The position numbers were made by a program, and so were the translations under genes. Below the pieces are notes generated by a model, which worked only from the letters and a program-made list of their open reading frames with translations, made no database searches and had not been told where the DNA came from. A stretch of 64,000 nucleotides of DNA from RYN-230 sp963711705 (GTDB taxonomy: Bacteria; Actinomycetota; Actinomycetes; Streptosporangiales; Streptosporangiaceae): positions 310,001 to 374,000 of the forward strand of contig CAVQFM010000019.1 of assembly GCA_963711705.1 (NCBI GenBank), read 5' to 3'. Positions within the stretch are counted from its first letter, which is position 1. Every line of letters starts with the position of its first letter. Positions 16,896-26,151 of this stretch are shown here, piece after piece.

Positions 16896-17582
16896 GTGAA
16901 CCCCGTGGCAGGCCGTGAACTGGATGAGATCGTCGAGGCAGGCTGGGCACAGGCACTGGCGCCAGTAGCCGGCCAGATCAGTGCGATGGGTGATTTCCTG
17001 CGCGCCGAACTGGCCGCCGGGCGCCGCTACCTGCCCGCGGGCAACCTGGTGCTGCGGGCCTTCCAGCAGCCGCTCAGCGCGGTGCGGGTGCTGATCGTCG
17101 GGCAGGATCCGTACCCCACGCCGGGCAACCCGGTCGGGCTGAGCTTCTCGGTCGCGCCGGACGTACGGCGGCTGCCGCCGAGCCTGATCAACATCTTCCG
17201 TGAGTACACCGCCGACCTCGGCTACCCGTCCCCGGCCACCGGGGACCTCAGCCCGTGGAGCGAACGTGGTGTCCTGCTGCTGAACCGGGTGCTCACCGTG
17301 CAGCCGGGCCAGCCGGGCTCCCACCGCGGCAAGGGCTGGGAGATCGTCACCGACCAGGCCATCCGGGCGCTTGCCGCCCGCGACGTGCCACTGGTGGCCA
17401 TCTTGTGGGGCCGCGACGCGCGCAGCCTGGCCCCACTGCTGGACGGCATCCCGCTGATCGAGTCGGCCCATCCCAGCCCGAACTCCGCCGACCGCGGTTT
17501 CTTCGGGTCCCGGCCGTTCAGCCGGTCCAACGCGCTGCTGGCGCAGCAGGGCGCCGAGCCCATCGACTGGAAGCTGCCCTGA
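16896..17582 (+). CDS. ung: Uracil-DNA glycosylase (family 1)
   Basis: A 228-residue protein. The water-activating motif GQDPYP is at 69-74 (D71 catalytic) and the minor-groove loop HPSPNS at 192-197 (H192 catalytic); LLLNRVLTVQPG and a GKGWEIVT block are also family typical. The enzyme excises uracil from DNA to begin base excision repair. GTG 16896 has GGAG seven bases upstream and is preferred; GTG 16905 is the alternative. The frame stays open for 700 bases upstream, but that overlaps alkB antisense and is not coding. Full length, no oddities. Confidence 0.93.
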   Translation: MNPVAGRELDEIVEAGWAQALAPVAGQISAMGDFLRAELAAGRRYLPAGNLVLRAFQQPLSAVRVLIVGQDPYPTPGNPVGLSFSVAPDVRRLPPSLINIFREYTADLGYPSPATGDLSPWSERGVLLLNRVLTVQPGQPGSHRGKGWEIVTDQAIRALAARDVPLVAILWGRDARSLAPLLDGIPLIESAHPSPNSADRGFFGSRPFSRSNALLAQQGAEPIDWKLP

Positions 17583-17905
17583 CCGGCCCAGCCGTTAGCG
17601 CCCGGCTCCTGCCCGTCGCCCGGTTCTCGCCGCCACCCCGGATCTGACCGGCCCGTCCCGCCCCCGCCGTCCGCAGCGGCCTGGCCGCCCCCACCCCGGC
17701 CTGGCCGACCCCCACCCCGGCCTGGCTGACCCGCGCCGGGCTTGGCCGGCCGGCACCAGCCGGGGGTCTCGACCAGCCCGGCGGGAATGTTGAACGGTCA
17801 ACTATCGTTATGAAGACTGCGGTTGACCGGGAGCTGCACGCAGGCCGCCGGGGCCGCGCAGACGTCCAGATCTAGGCTGGAACGTAACTCCAGGAGGAGG
17901 GCCCC
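17583..17905. other. 323-base intergenic region with short tandem repeats and a dyad
   Basis: Between ung and pirin. Near 17680-17735 a roughly 20-21-base unit beginning GGCCTGGCCG and ending CCCCCACCCC occurs two and a half times. At 17789-17802 GTTGA-ACGG-TCAAC forms a perfect dyad, a candidate operator for pirin. No gene seen. Confidence 0.5.
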
Positions 17906-18904
17906 ATGCCAGCAGTGACTGTCGAGGACATCCTGGTCCTGCCGCGCGTCCCGGAGCCGGACGCGGCGGCCGCAGCCGAGCGGCCGGTGCTGTCGGTCAC
18001 CACCGCGCCATCCGGGTACGAGGGTGAGGGCTTCCCGGTGCGCCGTGCGTTCGCCGGCGTTGACCTGCGCCAGCTCGACCCGTTCATCCACATGGACCAG
18101 ATGGGCGAGGTGGACTACGCGCCGGGCGAGCCCAAGGGCACGGCCTGGCACCCGCACCGCGGGTTCGAGACCGTCACGTACATCATCGACGGCGTGTTCC
18201 GCCACCAGGACTCCAACGGCGGCGGCGGGCTGATCACCAACGGCGACACCCAGTGGATGACCGCGGGCGGCGGCATCCTGCACATCGAGGAGCCGCCCGA
18301 GGAACTGGTGATGAGCGGCGGCCTGTTCCACGGCTTCCAGCTGTGGGTCAACCTGCCCCGGCGGCTCAAGATGACCAACCCGCGCTACCAGGACATCCGG
18401 GCCAGGCAGGTATCCCTGCTGTCCTCCCCGGACGGCGGCGCGCTGATCCGGGTCATCGCCGGCGACCTGGCCGGGCACCCGGGCCCGGGGGTCACCCACA
18501 CGCCGATCACCCTGCTGCACGCCACCGTGCAGCCCGGCGCGCAGCTGCACCTGCCCTGGCGCCGTGACTTCAACGCGCTGGTCTACGTGCTGGCCGGCTC
18601 GGGCACCGCTGGCCCGGAGCGCCGCCCGGTGCGCACTGGCCAGCTGGCCGTGTTCGGCGCGGGCGACGCACTGACCGTGCAGGCCAGCCAGGCCCAGGAC
18701 GGACCCAGCCGGGAGCTGGACATCCTGGTCCTCGGCGGGCAGCCGATCCGGGAGCCGGTCGCCACGTACGGCCCGTTCGTGATGAACACCCGGGACGAGC
18801 TGGTCCAGGCGTTCGAGGACTTCCAGGCCGGCCGGCTCGGCAGCATCCCAGCCGAGCGCGCCGAGCTGCCGCCCGAGAACCACCCCGGCCACGACGTCCT
18901 GTAA
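17906..18904 (+). CDS. Pirin family protein
   Basis: A 332-residue two-cupin protein with AGGAGG nine bases before the ATG. The N-terminal cupin has the metal-site pattern HPHRGFETVTYIIDG, then DSNGGGGLITNGDTQWMTAG and GGILHIEEPPEE, giving the His/His/His/Glu iron ligands of pirins. The second cupin (about 200-300) is without an obvious metal site. Pirins are Fe(II) proteins, some with quercetin 2,3-dioxygenase activity and some regulatory. It stands alone between two intergenic regions and ends at a strong hairpin shared with a convergent TetR gene. Biological role unknown. Confidence 0.92.
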   Translation: MPAVTVEDILVLPRVPEPDAAAAAERPVLSVTTAPSGYEGEGFPVRRAFAGVDLRQLDPFIHMDQMGEVDYAPGEPKGTAWHPHRGFETVTYIIDGVFRHQDSNGGGGLITNGDTQWMTAGGGILHIEEPPEELVMSGGLFHGFQLWVNLPRRLKMTNPRYQDIRARQVSLLSSPDGGALIRVIAGDLAGHPGPGVTHTPITLLHATVQPGAQLHLPWRRDFNALVYVLAGSGTAGPERRPVRTGQLAVFGAGDALTVQASQAQDGPSRELDILVLGGQPIREPVATYGPFVMNTRDELVQAFEDFQAGRLGSIPAERAELPPENHPGHDVL

Positions 18905-18953
18905 TCACCACCCGGCGCCGCCCCGCGCGGCCCGGCGCGGCCCCGGCGCGGCG

Positions 18954-19004
18954 GAATGTGTGCGGAAACCACCGCTGCTCCAACGACGGTTTCCGCACAC
19001 ATTC
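18954..19004. terminator. Bidirectional terminator hairpin
   Basis: Perfect 17-base arms GAATGTGTGCGGAAACC (18954-18970) and its complement (18988-19004) flank a 17-base loop, midway between the convergent pirin and TetR genes. Confidence 0.75.
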
Positions 19005-19041
19005 AAGTCAGTTCTCAGATCGCGCAGCGCGCAGCGAGTGG

Positions 19042-19620
19042 TTAGTTGCGTGCGGTTACGGCTCGGAGGTCGTCGAGTGACTGCCGGATGATCTTCGGCA
19101 GGTCGGGCTGGCCGGGGTCGCTGACCCAGCGCTCGAATGCGACCTTGAAGACGGCGATCCCGGCCTCGGCCGTCAGGCTGGCGGCTGGGTCGCTGACGCC
19201 GCGCTGGCGCAGTGCGGCGGCGATCGCCGAGGCAAGTGTGGCCAGCTTGATCAGCTCGCGTTCGCGGAGCTCCGGGTTGGCGTTGATGATGGCCTGGCGC
19301 TGCCGGGCGTGTTCGTGACGCTCCTGGAGCGAGGCACCGGCCGCCTCCAGGGCGGCGGCGACCGCGTCGATCGGTGCGGCCGAAGCGGGCGCGCTGGCGA
19401 CGGTACTGACCAGGAGTTCCTGGAGCGCGCCCTGGCCCCAGAACAGGACCTCGCGCTTGTCGGCGAAGTGCCGGAAGAACGTCCGCTGCGTGAGTCCCGC
19501 CCGCCGGGCGATCTCCGTCACCGTGGCCTGCTCGAACCCGCGCTCGATGAAGAGCTCCATGGCCGCCTGTTCCAGGCGGCCCCGCGCGTTCGGCTCCCAG
19601 CGCCCCATGCCCCAGATCAT
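19042..19620 (-). CDS. TetR-family regulator of the divergent epimerase gene
   Basis: A 192-residue TetR protein. The DNA-binding region (about 12-55) reads LEQAAMELFIERGFEQATVT, then RRAGLTQRTFFRHFADKREV. The rest is a helical ligand-binding domain with a tetracycline-repressor-like C-terminal layout (DPAASLTAEAGIAVFKVAF). The start is five bases from a pair of near-palindromic sites that lie between this gene and the divergent NAD-dependent epimerase, so it very likely represses both. ATG 19608 is a possible shorter start. Similar TetR/short-chain reductase divergons are common in actinomycetes; the inducer is unknown. Confidence 0.88.
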   Translation of the reverse strand: MIWGMGRWEPNARGRLEQAAMELFIERGFEQATVTEIARRAGLTQRTFFRHFADKREVLFWGQGALQELLVSTVASAPASAAPIDAVAAALEAAGASLQERHEHARQRQAIINANPELRERELIKLATLASAIAAALRQRGVSDPAASLTAEAGIAVFKVAFERWVSDPGQPDLPKIIRQSLDDLRAVTARN

Positions 19621-19624
19621 ATGT

Positions 19625-19674
19625 GATGACAGCAGCTGACATCAGGTGTTAGAGTGATGACAGCAGCTGACATC
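19625..19674. promoter_or_regulatory. Duplicated TetR operator
   Basis: The 19-base near-palindrome GATGACAGCAGCTGACATC occurs identically at 19625-19643 and 19656-19674, 31 bases centre to centre (about three helical turns). It is palindromic at all but three base pairs. The location between divergent TetR and epimerase starts makes it the likely operator. Confidence 0.75.
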
Positions 19675-19727
19675 GATTGCTCCCGCGCAATCCCCCCGTG
19701 CCGGGACAGCCTCATCTGGAGGTTCTT

Positions 19728-20657
19728 ATGCGTGTATTCGTTACTGGCGCGTCCGGCTGGATCGGCTCCGCCGTCGTTCCCGAGCTCATCGACGCCGGGC
19801 ATCAGGTCACCGGGCTGGCCCGCTCGCAGGCCTCGGCCGCCGCCCTCACCGACGCCGGGGCCGAGGTGATTCGCGGCACTATCGATGATCTCGACACCCT
19901 GCGGAGCGCCGCGGCCGCGTCCGATGGCGTCATCCATCTGGCGTTCATGCACGACCTGGCGTTCTCCGGCGGCTTCGAGGTCGCGGCCGAGGCGGATCGC
20001 CGCGCCGTCGAGACGTTCGGCGAGGTACTGGCCGGTTCGGACCGGCCGCTGGTCATCGCCTCCGGGACACTTGGGCTGGCTCTGGGGCGGGTAGCCACGG
20101 AACGGGACGGGCTGGGCCCGGCTCCGGCGGAGATTGGCCGGGGGCCGCAGATCCGCCGGGACACGGCACGGCTGACGGTGTCCCTGGCTGACCGCGGCAT
20201 CCGCTCGGCCGTGCTGCGGCTGCCCCCGACGGTGCACGGCGACGGGGATCACGGGTTCATGGCGACCCTGGTCAAGGTGGACACCGACCAGGGCGTCTCG
20301 GGCTACATCGGCGACGGGTCCAACCGCTGGCCCGCGGTGCACCGGTTCGACGCCGCGCACCTGTTCCGCCTGGCGGTGGAGAACGCCCCGGCGGGGTCGA
20401 CGCTGCACGCGATCGCCGACGAGGGTGTGCCGATCCGCGCCGTCGCCGAGGTGATCGGCCGGCATCTCGGCCTGCCCCTGGCGTCCGTCGCTCCCGGGGA
20501 CGCAGCCGCGCACTTCGGCTGGCTGGGCGCCTTCCTCGCGCTCGACAGCCCGGCCTCCAGCGAACTGACCCGCGAGCTGATGGGGTGGCAGCCAGCCCAG
20601 CCCGGGCTGCTCGACGACCTGGACAAGGGTCACTACTTCCACCACCCGGCCCGGTGA
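19728..20657 (+). CDS. NAD(P)-dependent epimerase/dehydratase family (extended SDR-like)
   Basis: A 309-residue Rossmann protein. The cofactor loop VFVTGASGWIGSAVV is at the extreme N-terminus, followed by LARSQASAAAL where a dinucleotide 2'-phosphate would lie. IASGTLGLALG holds the Ser region. The usual Y-x3-K is not evident: residues around RDTARLTVSLAD take its place, so it may be an atypical SDR acting as a reductase or a binding protein. ATG 19728 has TGGAGG six bases upstream; an upstream frame extension is not supported. Controlled by the divergent TetR. Substrate unknown. Confidence 0.85.
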   Translation: MRVFVTGASGWIGSAVVPELIDAGHQVTGLARSQASAAALTDAGAEVIRGTIDDLDTLRSAAAASDGVIHLAFMHDLAFSGGFEVAAEADRRAVETFGEVLAGSDRPLVIASGTLGLALGRVATERDGLGPAPAEIGRGPQIRRDTARLTVSLADRGIRSAVLRLPPTVHGDGDHGFMATLVKVDTDQGVSGYIGDGSNRWPAVHRFDAAHLFRLAVENAPAGSTLHAIADEGVPIRAVAEVIGRHLGLPLASVAPGDAAAHFGWLGAFLALDSPASSELTRELMGWQPAQPGLLDDLDKGHYFHHPAR

Positions 20658-20669
20658 CCAGCCGGCTGG

Positions 20670-22661
20670 TCAGCTGACCGGGGCGGCCTCCCCGTTGGGG
20701 GAGCTGATTCCGTCCCGCTCGGCCAGTGCCCGCGCGCTGCCCACCGCCCGGGGCGCCCAGACCGTTTCTGGTCCTGCGTGGCGTTCCCGGACCCCGACAA
20801 TGGCCGCCAGGTCCGAGCCGTCGATGGTCTCCCGTTCGAGCAGGAGATCGATAACCCGGGAGAGTTTGCCGAGATTCTCGCGCAGCAGCTTGGTCGCCCG
20901 GCTCTGCGCGTCCCGGAGCAGCTGGGCTACTTCCTGGTCGATGGAGCGCTGCGTCTCCTCGGCGTAGGAACGGCCGGCGAATGGGTTATCACGGCTCGGT
21001 CCGTCCGGGCCGTAGCCGATAGGCCCGACCTCGGCCGAGAAGCCCCACTCCCGCACCATCCGGGTGGCCAGGCCAGTAGCTCCGGCGAGGTCGTCAGCCG
21101 CTCCGGTCGATGGCTCCCCCAGGACGATGATCTCCGCGGCCCGGCCGCCCAGCCGCACCGCCAGCGAATCGGTGAGGTAGCTCTCGGGGTACAAGTGGCG
21201 TTCGGTCTCCGGCAGTTGCTCGGTCACCCCGAGGGCCGCACCGCGGGGAAGGATGGTGACCTTCGCCACCGGGTCGGCGTGGTCCGACAGGGCAGCGACG
21301 AGCGCGTGACCGGCTTCGTGGACGGCGACCGAGCGCTTTTCCTCGGGCAGCAGGGCATTGGAGCCATCGCGCCGGCCGATCAGCAAGCGGTCCCGCGCCG
21401 CGGCGAAGTCGGCTGCGGACAGGACATCCCGGCCATCGCGCACGGCGTTGATGGCCGCTTCGTTCACGAGGTTGGCGAGATCGGCGCCCGAGAATCCCGG
21501 TGTCCCTCGTGACACCACGTCGAGATCCACGTCAGGCCCGAGTTTTCTGTTCCGCCCGTGGATGGCGAGGATGGCCATCCGCTCCTTCTGGTTGGGCAGC
21601 GGGATCTCCACCGTCCGGTCGAAGCGGCCCGGCCGCAACAGGGCCGTGTCGAGGATCTCGGCCCGGTTGGTCGCTCCCATGACCACCACGCTGGCACCCG
21701 GCTCGAATCCATCCATGTCGGACAGGAGCTGGTTGAGGGTCTGCTCGCGCTCGTCGTTCGAGCCGAACCCACCAGGGCCACGGCGGCCTCCGATGGCATC
21801 GATCTCATCGATGAAGATGATCGAGGGGGCGTGCTTGCGGGCGTCGGCGAACAGATCCCGGACCCGTGAAGCGCCGACACCGACGAACATCTCGACGAAA
21901 CTCGACCCGCTGAGAGCGAAGAACGGGACGCCAGCCTCGCCGGCGACCGCCTTCGCCATGAGCGTCTTCCCGGTCCCGGGCGGTCCCACCATCAGCACGC
22001 CTTTGGGACCTACTGCGCCGGCCCGGGCGTAGCGCTGCGGGTGTTTCAGGTAATCGACGACTTCCATGACCTCGGCCTTGGAGCCCTCGTAGCCGGCAAT
22101 GTCCGCGAAACGCGTGGCCGGCCTCTCCTCGTCGTAGAGCTTGGCCTTTGACTTGCCGATGCTCATCATGCCGCCGAGCTGCTTGCGGCCGCGGCGGGCG
22201 AACCAGATGAAGACGCCCACCAGGAGCAGCAGCGGCAAGAATGAGAAGATCAGGCCGGCCACGGGGGATGTGCCCGAACTGGTGCCGGTCACCTGGACCC
22301 GGTGCTTGGCGAGCAGGGGGGACAGGCTGTTGTCGGTCAGTGCGGTCGGGATCTGGGAGCTGTAGGCGGCGCCGTTACGAAGCTTGCCCGTCACCAGCCC
22401 TGTCGAGCTGATCGTCGCCGTCGAGACCTGCCCCGTGGTCACTTCGTTGACGAAACCGCTGTAGCTGAAGTCGCGGGTCGCCGTCCCCCCGATACCCGGG
22501 TGGAAGACGACGAGGGCGACGAGCGCCGCCCCGGCCAGGGCGAGCCATACCGGCCAGCGCGACCGCGGCGAGGGCGACGGCGCCGGGGTGGGGGGCCGAT
22601 TGTTGAGCTTGTTCACCGGCCGGCCCGGCCGGACCGGGGTCGACCGGTGCCTGGTAGTCAT
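20670..22661 (-). CDS. ftsH: ATP-dependent zinc metalloprotease FtsH
   Basis: A 663-residue membrane AAA+ protease. After a Pro-rich cytoplasmic leader come helix 1 (about 36-53), a short extracytoplasmic domain and helix 2 (about 136-154). The AAA module has Walker A GPPGTGKT (226-233), Walker B IIFIDEID (281-288) and an arginine-finger region LLRPGRFDRTVEIPLP. The protease has zinc site HEAGH (448-452). FtsH degrades misassembled membrane proteins and regulatory substrates as a hexamer. It is shorter at the C-terminus than some actinobacterial housekeeping FtsH proteins and its neighbours are not the usual folE/tilS/hpt genes, so it may be a second copy. That is inference. Confidence 0.92.
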   Translation of the reverse strand: MTTRHRSTPVRPGRPVNKLNNRPPTPAPSPSPRSRWPVWLALAGAALVALVVFHPGIGGTATRDFSYSGFVNEVTTGQVSTATISSTGLVTGKLRNGAAYSSQIPTALTDNSLSPLLAKHRVQVTGTSSGTSPVAGLIFSFLPLLLLVGVFIWFARRGRKQLGGMMSIGKSKAKLYDEERPATRFADIAGYEGSKAEVMEVVDYLKHPQRYARAGAVGPKGVLMVGPPGTGKTLMAKAVAGEAGVPFFALSGSSFVEMFVGVGASRVRDLFADARKHAPSIIFIDEIDAIGGRRGPGGFGSNDEREQTLNQLLSDMDGFEPGASVVVMGATNRAEILDTALLRPGRFDRTVEIPLPNQKERMAILAIHGRNRKLGPDVDLDVVSRGTPGFSGADLANLVNEAAINAVRDGRDVLSAADFAAARDRLLIGRRDGSNALLPEEKRSVAVHEAGHALVAALSDHADPVAKVTILPRGAALGVTEQLPETERHLYPESYLTDSLAVRLGGRAAEIIVLGEPSTGAADDLAGATGLATRMVREWGFSAEVGPIGYGPDGPSRDNPFAGRSYAEETQRSIDQEVAQLLRDAQSRATKLLRENLGKLSRVIDLLLERETIDGSDLAAIVGVRERHAGPETVWAPRAVGSARALAERDGISSPNGEAAPVS

Positions 22662-23250
22662 GCCTTGGCGAATTCAGCGCAGGACCCCGGGCCGCCAGCG
22701 ACGGACGGCAAGCCCAGGAACGAAGGGGATCGGGTCGGCATGATCTAGTCCTTCCTGGACTGGGTATCCGAGGCGATCGCCGCGGCGACCCGGCGAGCAG
22801 ACAGAATCCGCACACCCGTCCCGGAAAATACCTGGGCGGAGAAAAATGGTTCCAAGCCAGCCTCGGCTCTAATAAGTTTCAAAATCGACCGCGAGGTCTA
22901 GGCAGCCGGACCGATCATCGTGCGCACGGAAGGAAGACTTTTTTTCCGACCGGTCACCAGGCCGGGACGCATTTGGGGCGACCGCATACCTGACGCTGAC
23001 CAGCGGACCTGGGCACTATCCCGTGCAGTTTGACCGCTTTCGTATGTAGTCCTCCCACATCTACAGCGCGTGCTGCCTCGTAGATATTTCCTGGGCACCA
23101 GGCCCGCAGCTGTTCCACCGCCCGATATCGACGAAACAGGGCTCAGCCGGGCTATTCCCTCCGGATTTGCCCCTGGTGCCGAGGGCAGACGGCGCTCAGC
23201 TAGCTGACCGGGACAAGTTAGGTGCGGGGCAGGCTGCGGCGGCGGCCGGG
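22662..23250. other. 589-base intergenic region upstream of ftsH
   Basis: Noticeably less GC-rich than its flanks, with poly-T (CTTTTTTTTCC-like) near 22938 and A/T patches at 22840-22885. Holds the ftsH promoter region and the 3' flank of the helicase gene, both leftward. No convincing coding frame or RNA was recognised; it would be a reasonable place for a small RNA or a decayed gene. Confidence 0.4.
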
Positions 23251-25380
23251 TCAGGAACTCTGGGCGGCGAGGCGGCGCAGTGCGTCCCGGGCCACGGCCG
23301 GGTCGGTGGTCACCCAGAATGGGGGCAGCGAGGCGCGCAGGAAGCCGCCATACCGGGCGGTGGCCAGCCGCGGGTCGAGCACGGCCACCATCCCCCGGTC
23401 CTCGATGGTGCGCAGCAGCCGGCCCGCGCCCTGCGCCAGCAGCAGCGCGGCATGCGACACCGCCACCGTCATGAACCCGTTGCCGCCGTGCGCGGCGACC
23501 ACGCGCTGCCGGGCCGAGGCCAGCGGGTCGTCCGGCCGCGGGAACGGGATCCGGTCGATGACGACCAGTTGCAGCGCCGGGCCGGGTACGTCCACTCCCT
23601 GCCACAGCGACAGCGTGCCGAACAGGCATGTCGCCTCGTCGGCGGCGAACTGGCGGACGAGCTGCGCGGTAGCGTCGTCGCCCTGGCACAGCAGTGGCTG
23701 GTCCAGTTCGCCGCGGAGCTGGCCGGCCGCCTGCCGGGCCGCCCGCATCGAGGAGAACAGCCCGAGGGTGCGGCCACCGGCGGCGGTGATGAGCTCCCGC
23801 AGCTCGGTCAGGTAGTCCTCGGGCAAGCCGTTGCGCCCGGGCGGCGGCAGATGGCGGGCGACGTAGAGGATGCCCCGGCGGGGGTGGTCGAACGGCGAGC
23901 CGACATCCAGCCCGGTCCAGTCGAGACGGCCCGGTTCCGCCGCCCCAGCTGATCCCGGCCCGCCGGACCCGTCCCCGCCGGCCGCCGGACCGGCCGTGCT
24001 GATCGTGGCTGACTCCGGGTCCGCCACCTCGGCTGACCCGGGCGGCGGCAGCCCCCACTGGCGGGCCAGCGGCTGGAAGGAGCCACCCAGGGACAGCGTC
24101 GCCGACGTCAGCACCACCCGGCGGCGGCCGAACAGCTTGTCCGCCAGCAGCCCGCCCACGTCCAGCGGGGCGATCCGCAGCGTGTCCGGGCGGCGCGAAT
24201 CTGGCACCGTGGGGCGGTCCATCCAGACGACCTCGCGCCGGGACGCGATGTCCGGGCCGAACGCGGCCAGGATCCGCTCAGCCGTCCGGCTCAGGTCATC
24301 GAGCGAAGCCAGCGCAGCCCGGGTGGCACCGAGGCTGGCCGCATCCTCACCGGACTCCTTCGCGCTCGCCCGGACCTCGCCCGCGCAGCTGGATGCCGCA
24401 TCCCGCAGCGCCGCCAGCGTGGCAGCCAGCGGCTCAGCCAGCACGTCGATCCGGCCCTCCCGGACCTCCGGGAACACCTGCGCAGCGGCTTCGCCTGCCG
24501 ACCGCAGCCGGTCGACCGACTCGGCCGACGCCTGCTTGCCGCAGCGGCGGGCCGCCGTTTCCGGCGCGGTGACCGGCAGGTCCCCGGCCGCCTGAGTGGT
24601 GACCCGGTTCACCAGGTCATGCGCCTCATCGATGATCACCACGTCGTGCTCGGGCAGCACCGGGTAGTCCTCCAGCGCGTCGATCGCGAGCAGCGCGTGG
24701 TTGGTGACCACGATGTCCGCGTGGCCGGCCGCCTCCCGGGCCCGCTCGGCATAGCACCGCGAGCCGAACGGGCAGCGCTGGGCCCCGATGCATTCCGGCG
24801 CGGTCACCGAGACCTGCCGCCACGCCCGGTCCTCGACCCCGGGCACCAGTTCGTCACGGTCCCCGGTCGTGGTGCGGTCCGCCCATTCCGCCAGCCGCTG
24901 GACCTGCTGGCCTACCGCGGACACCGCGCTCGGCTCGAACAGCATGTCGCCGGGCTCCTCGGGTGCACCGGACTTGAGCCGGTACAGGCACAGATAGTTG
25001 CGCCGTCCCTTCAGGATCGCGAACACCGGCGGCCGGGCGAGCAGCGGTGCCAGCGCGTCGGACAGCCGGGGCAGGTCACGGTCGATGAGCTGGCGTTGCA
25101 GGGCGATCGTCGCGGTCGCCACGACCACCGGTTCCCCGCTGCCCAGCGCGTGCGCGGCCGCGGGGACCAGGTAGGCCAGGGACTTCCCGGTCCCGGTGCC
25201 GGCCTGCACGGCGAGGTGCTCACCCGACTGCAGGCACCGCTCGACCGCCTCGGCCATCGCGACCTGCCCCGGCCGCTCGGCCCCGCCGATCCCCGCCACC
25301 GCGGCCGCGAGCAGGGCGCCGGCGGCGGGCCGGGCCGGGGGCTCACCGTCGCCCTGCGCGAGCTTTTCACCGGGGGGCAT
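23251..25380 (-). CDS. DinG-type Fe-S superfamily 2 DNA helicase
   Basis: A 709-residue helicase. Walker A GTGTGKS is at 61-67; DEAH at 251-254. Between them C131, C197, C203 and C209 match the four-Cys iron-sulfur cluster of XPD/DinG proteins. Later motifs include VVLTSATLSLGGSF, GLFSSMRAARQAAGQL and the motif VI-like AQGAGRLLRTIEDRG. Known DinG unwinds DNA 5' to 3' and resolves R-loops and G-quadruplexes. ATG 25380 is chosen because upstream translation lacks family similarity, although the frame stays open to 25524. A Gly/Ala/Pro-rich insert lies between motif III and the C-terminal half. No gene partner is apparent. Confidence 0.9.
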   Translation of the reverse strand: MPPGEKLAQGDGEPPARPAAGALLAAAVAGIGGAERPGQVAMAEAVERCLQSGEHLAVQAGTGTGKSLAYLVPAAAHALGSGEPVVVATATIALQRQLIDRDLPRLSDALAPLLARPPVFAILKGRRNYLCLYRLKSGAPEEPGDMLFEPSAVSAVGQQVQRLAEWADRTTTGDRDELVPGVEDRAWRQVSVTAPECIGAQRCPFGSRCYAERAREAAGHADIVVTNHALLAIDALEDYPVLPEHDVVIIDEAHDLVNRVTTQAAGDLPVTAPETAARRCGKQASAESVDRLRSAGEAAAQVFPEVREGRIDVLAEPLAATLAALRDAASSCAGEVRASAKESGEDAASLGATRAALASLDDLSRTAERILAAFGPDIASRREVVWMDRPTVPDSRRPDTLRIAPLDVGGLLADKLFGRRRVVLTSATLSLGGSFQPLARQWGLPPPGSAEVADPESATISTAGPAAGGDGSGGPGSAGAAEPGRLDWTGLDVGSPFDHPRRGILYVARHLPPPGRNGLPEDYLTELRELITAAGGRTLGLFSSMRAARQAAGQLRGELDQPLLCQGDDATAQLVRQFAADEATCLFGTLSLWQGVDVPGPALQLVVIDRIPFPRPDDPLASARQRVVAAHGGNGFMTVAVSHAALLLAQGAGRLLRTIEDRGMVAVLDPRLATARYGGFLRASLPPFWVTTDPAVARDALRRLAAQSS

Positions 25381-25622
25381 ATCCCGGAACGCTATCGCGC
25401 GGGACTGACTTTCTGCCCACCCGCGCGCCGGGGCGAGCCAGTTCGGCCAGCCGGTCGGCAAGTCGGTCAGGGTGGCTGTGCGCAGCTTGCCGGCCACCGC
25501 GTTGGCCCGGGCTGCCCGGCGCACCCGCGGCAGCCGTCCGGACGATGCCGCCGGACACGGTCCCGGGAACCGCGCTCGGCATCTGTCCGTGACGGCTGCC
25601 GCAGAGTACTAGCCGGACCCGC

Positions 25623-25850
25623 TCAGCTGTGGATGGTGAAATCGGCGCTGAGCGTAGCGGGCGTGCCGATCTGCACCTGGTAGGAGCCGAGTTCCACCGC
25701 AGGCGGGCTGGTGGCCTCGATATCACCTGGCGTCACAGCCAGCACGGAGACGGGGAAGGACACCTGCACCGTCTTGGACTGCCCCGGGTCCAGCGCCACC
25801 CGGGTGAATCCCGCGAGCCGCTGATCCGGCATCAGCTCCCGCCGGTCAGG
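25623..25850 (-). pseudogene. C-terminal fragment of a GH3 beta-glucosidase (fibronectin III-like domain)
   Basis: About 70 residues reading RLAGFTRVALDPGQSKTVQV, then SFPVSVLAV and VELGSYQVQIG, match the fibronectin type III-like domain that ends GH3 beta-glucosidases. The remaining roughly 700 catalytic residues are missing: upstream (25850-25913) the frame continues without family similarity. It is therefore a gene tail left by deletion. A standalone FnIII-like protein is unlikely since there is no good start. Confidence 0.75.
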
Positions 25851-26073
25851 CCGGGCTGTCAATGTCGCGACTGCCGCTGTTTCCGCTTTGTTACTTAGGC
25901 CGGCCGTCGGCACTGGGAGTCAGCTCGGCGGTGACCTGGTCCGCGGTGCGCCCGGGCCGCGGCTGCCCTGGGGGAGCCGGGCGGAAATCCGGTCAACGGG
26001 CTGGGCCGCCCCGCCTAGCGTGGGGGTACCCGCAGCCGGACGGCTGCTCGCGATCCAGCCAGGGAGCAGGCCC

Positions 26074-26151
26074 ATGTCGATGGTCATGGTGCGGCGTGGC
26101 CGGGCAGCGGCCAGCCGCGCCGAATCCCCGCGGCGCTCACTTCCTTCGTGA
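26074..26151 (+). other. Short ribosome-bound frame leading into erm (leader peptide or 5' end of a frameshifted erm)
   Basis: ATG 26074 has GGAG seven bases upstream, better than any start in the erm frame. It codes for 25 residues (MSMVMVRRGRAAASRAE then SPRRSLPS) and stops at 26151, overlapping erm. Removing one base near 26132-26136 would join it to erm as SRAE-PRGAHFLRD, a natural Erm N-terminus. Either the first exon-like part is frame-shifted in this sequence, or it is a leader peptide like those of inducible erm genes. Confidence 0.5.

Noticed and set aside
22898..24058. 386-codon leftward frame across the helicase 3' half
   Set aside because: Arg/Pro/Gly-rich translation in another frame of a well-supported helicase; no domains.
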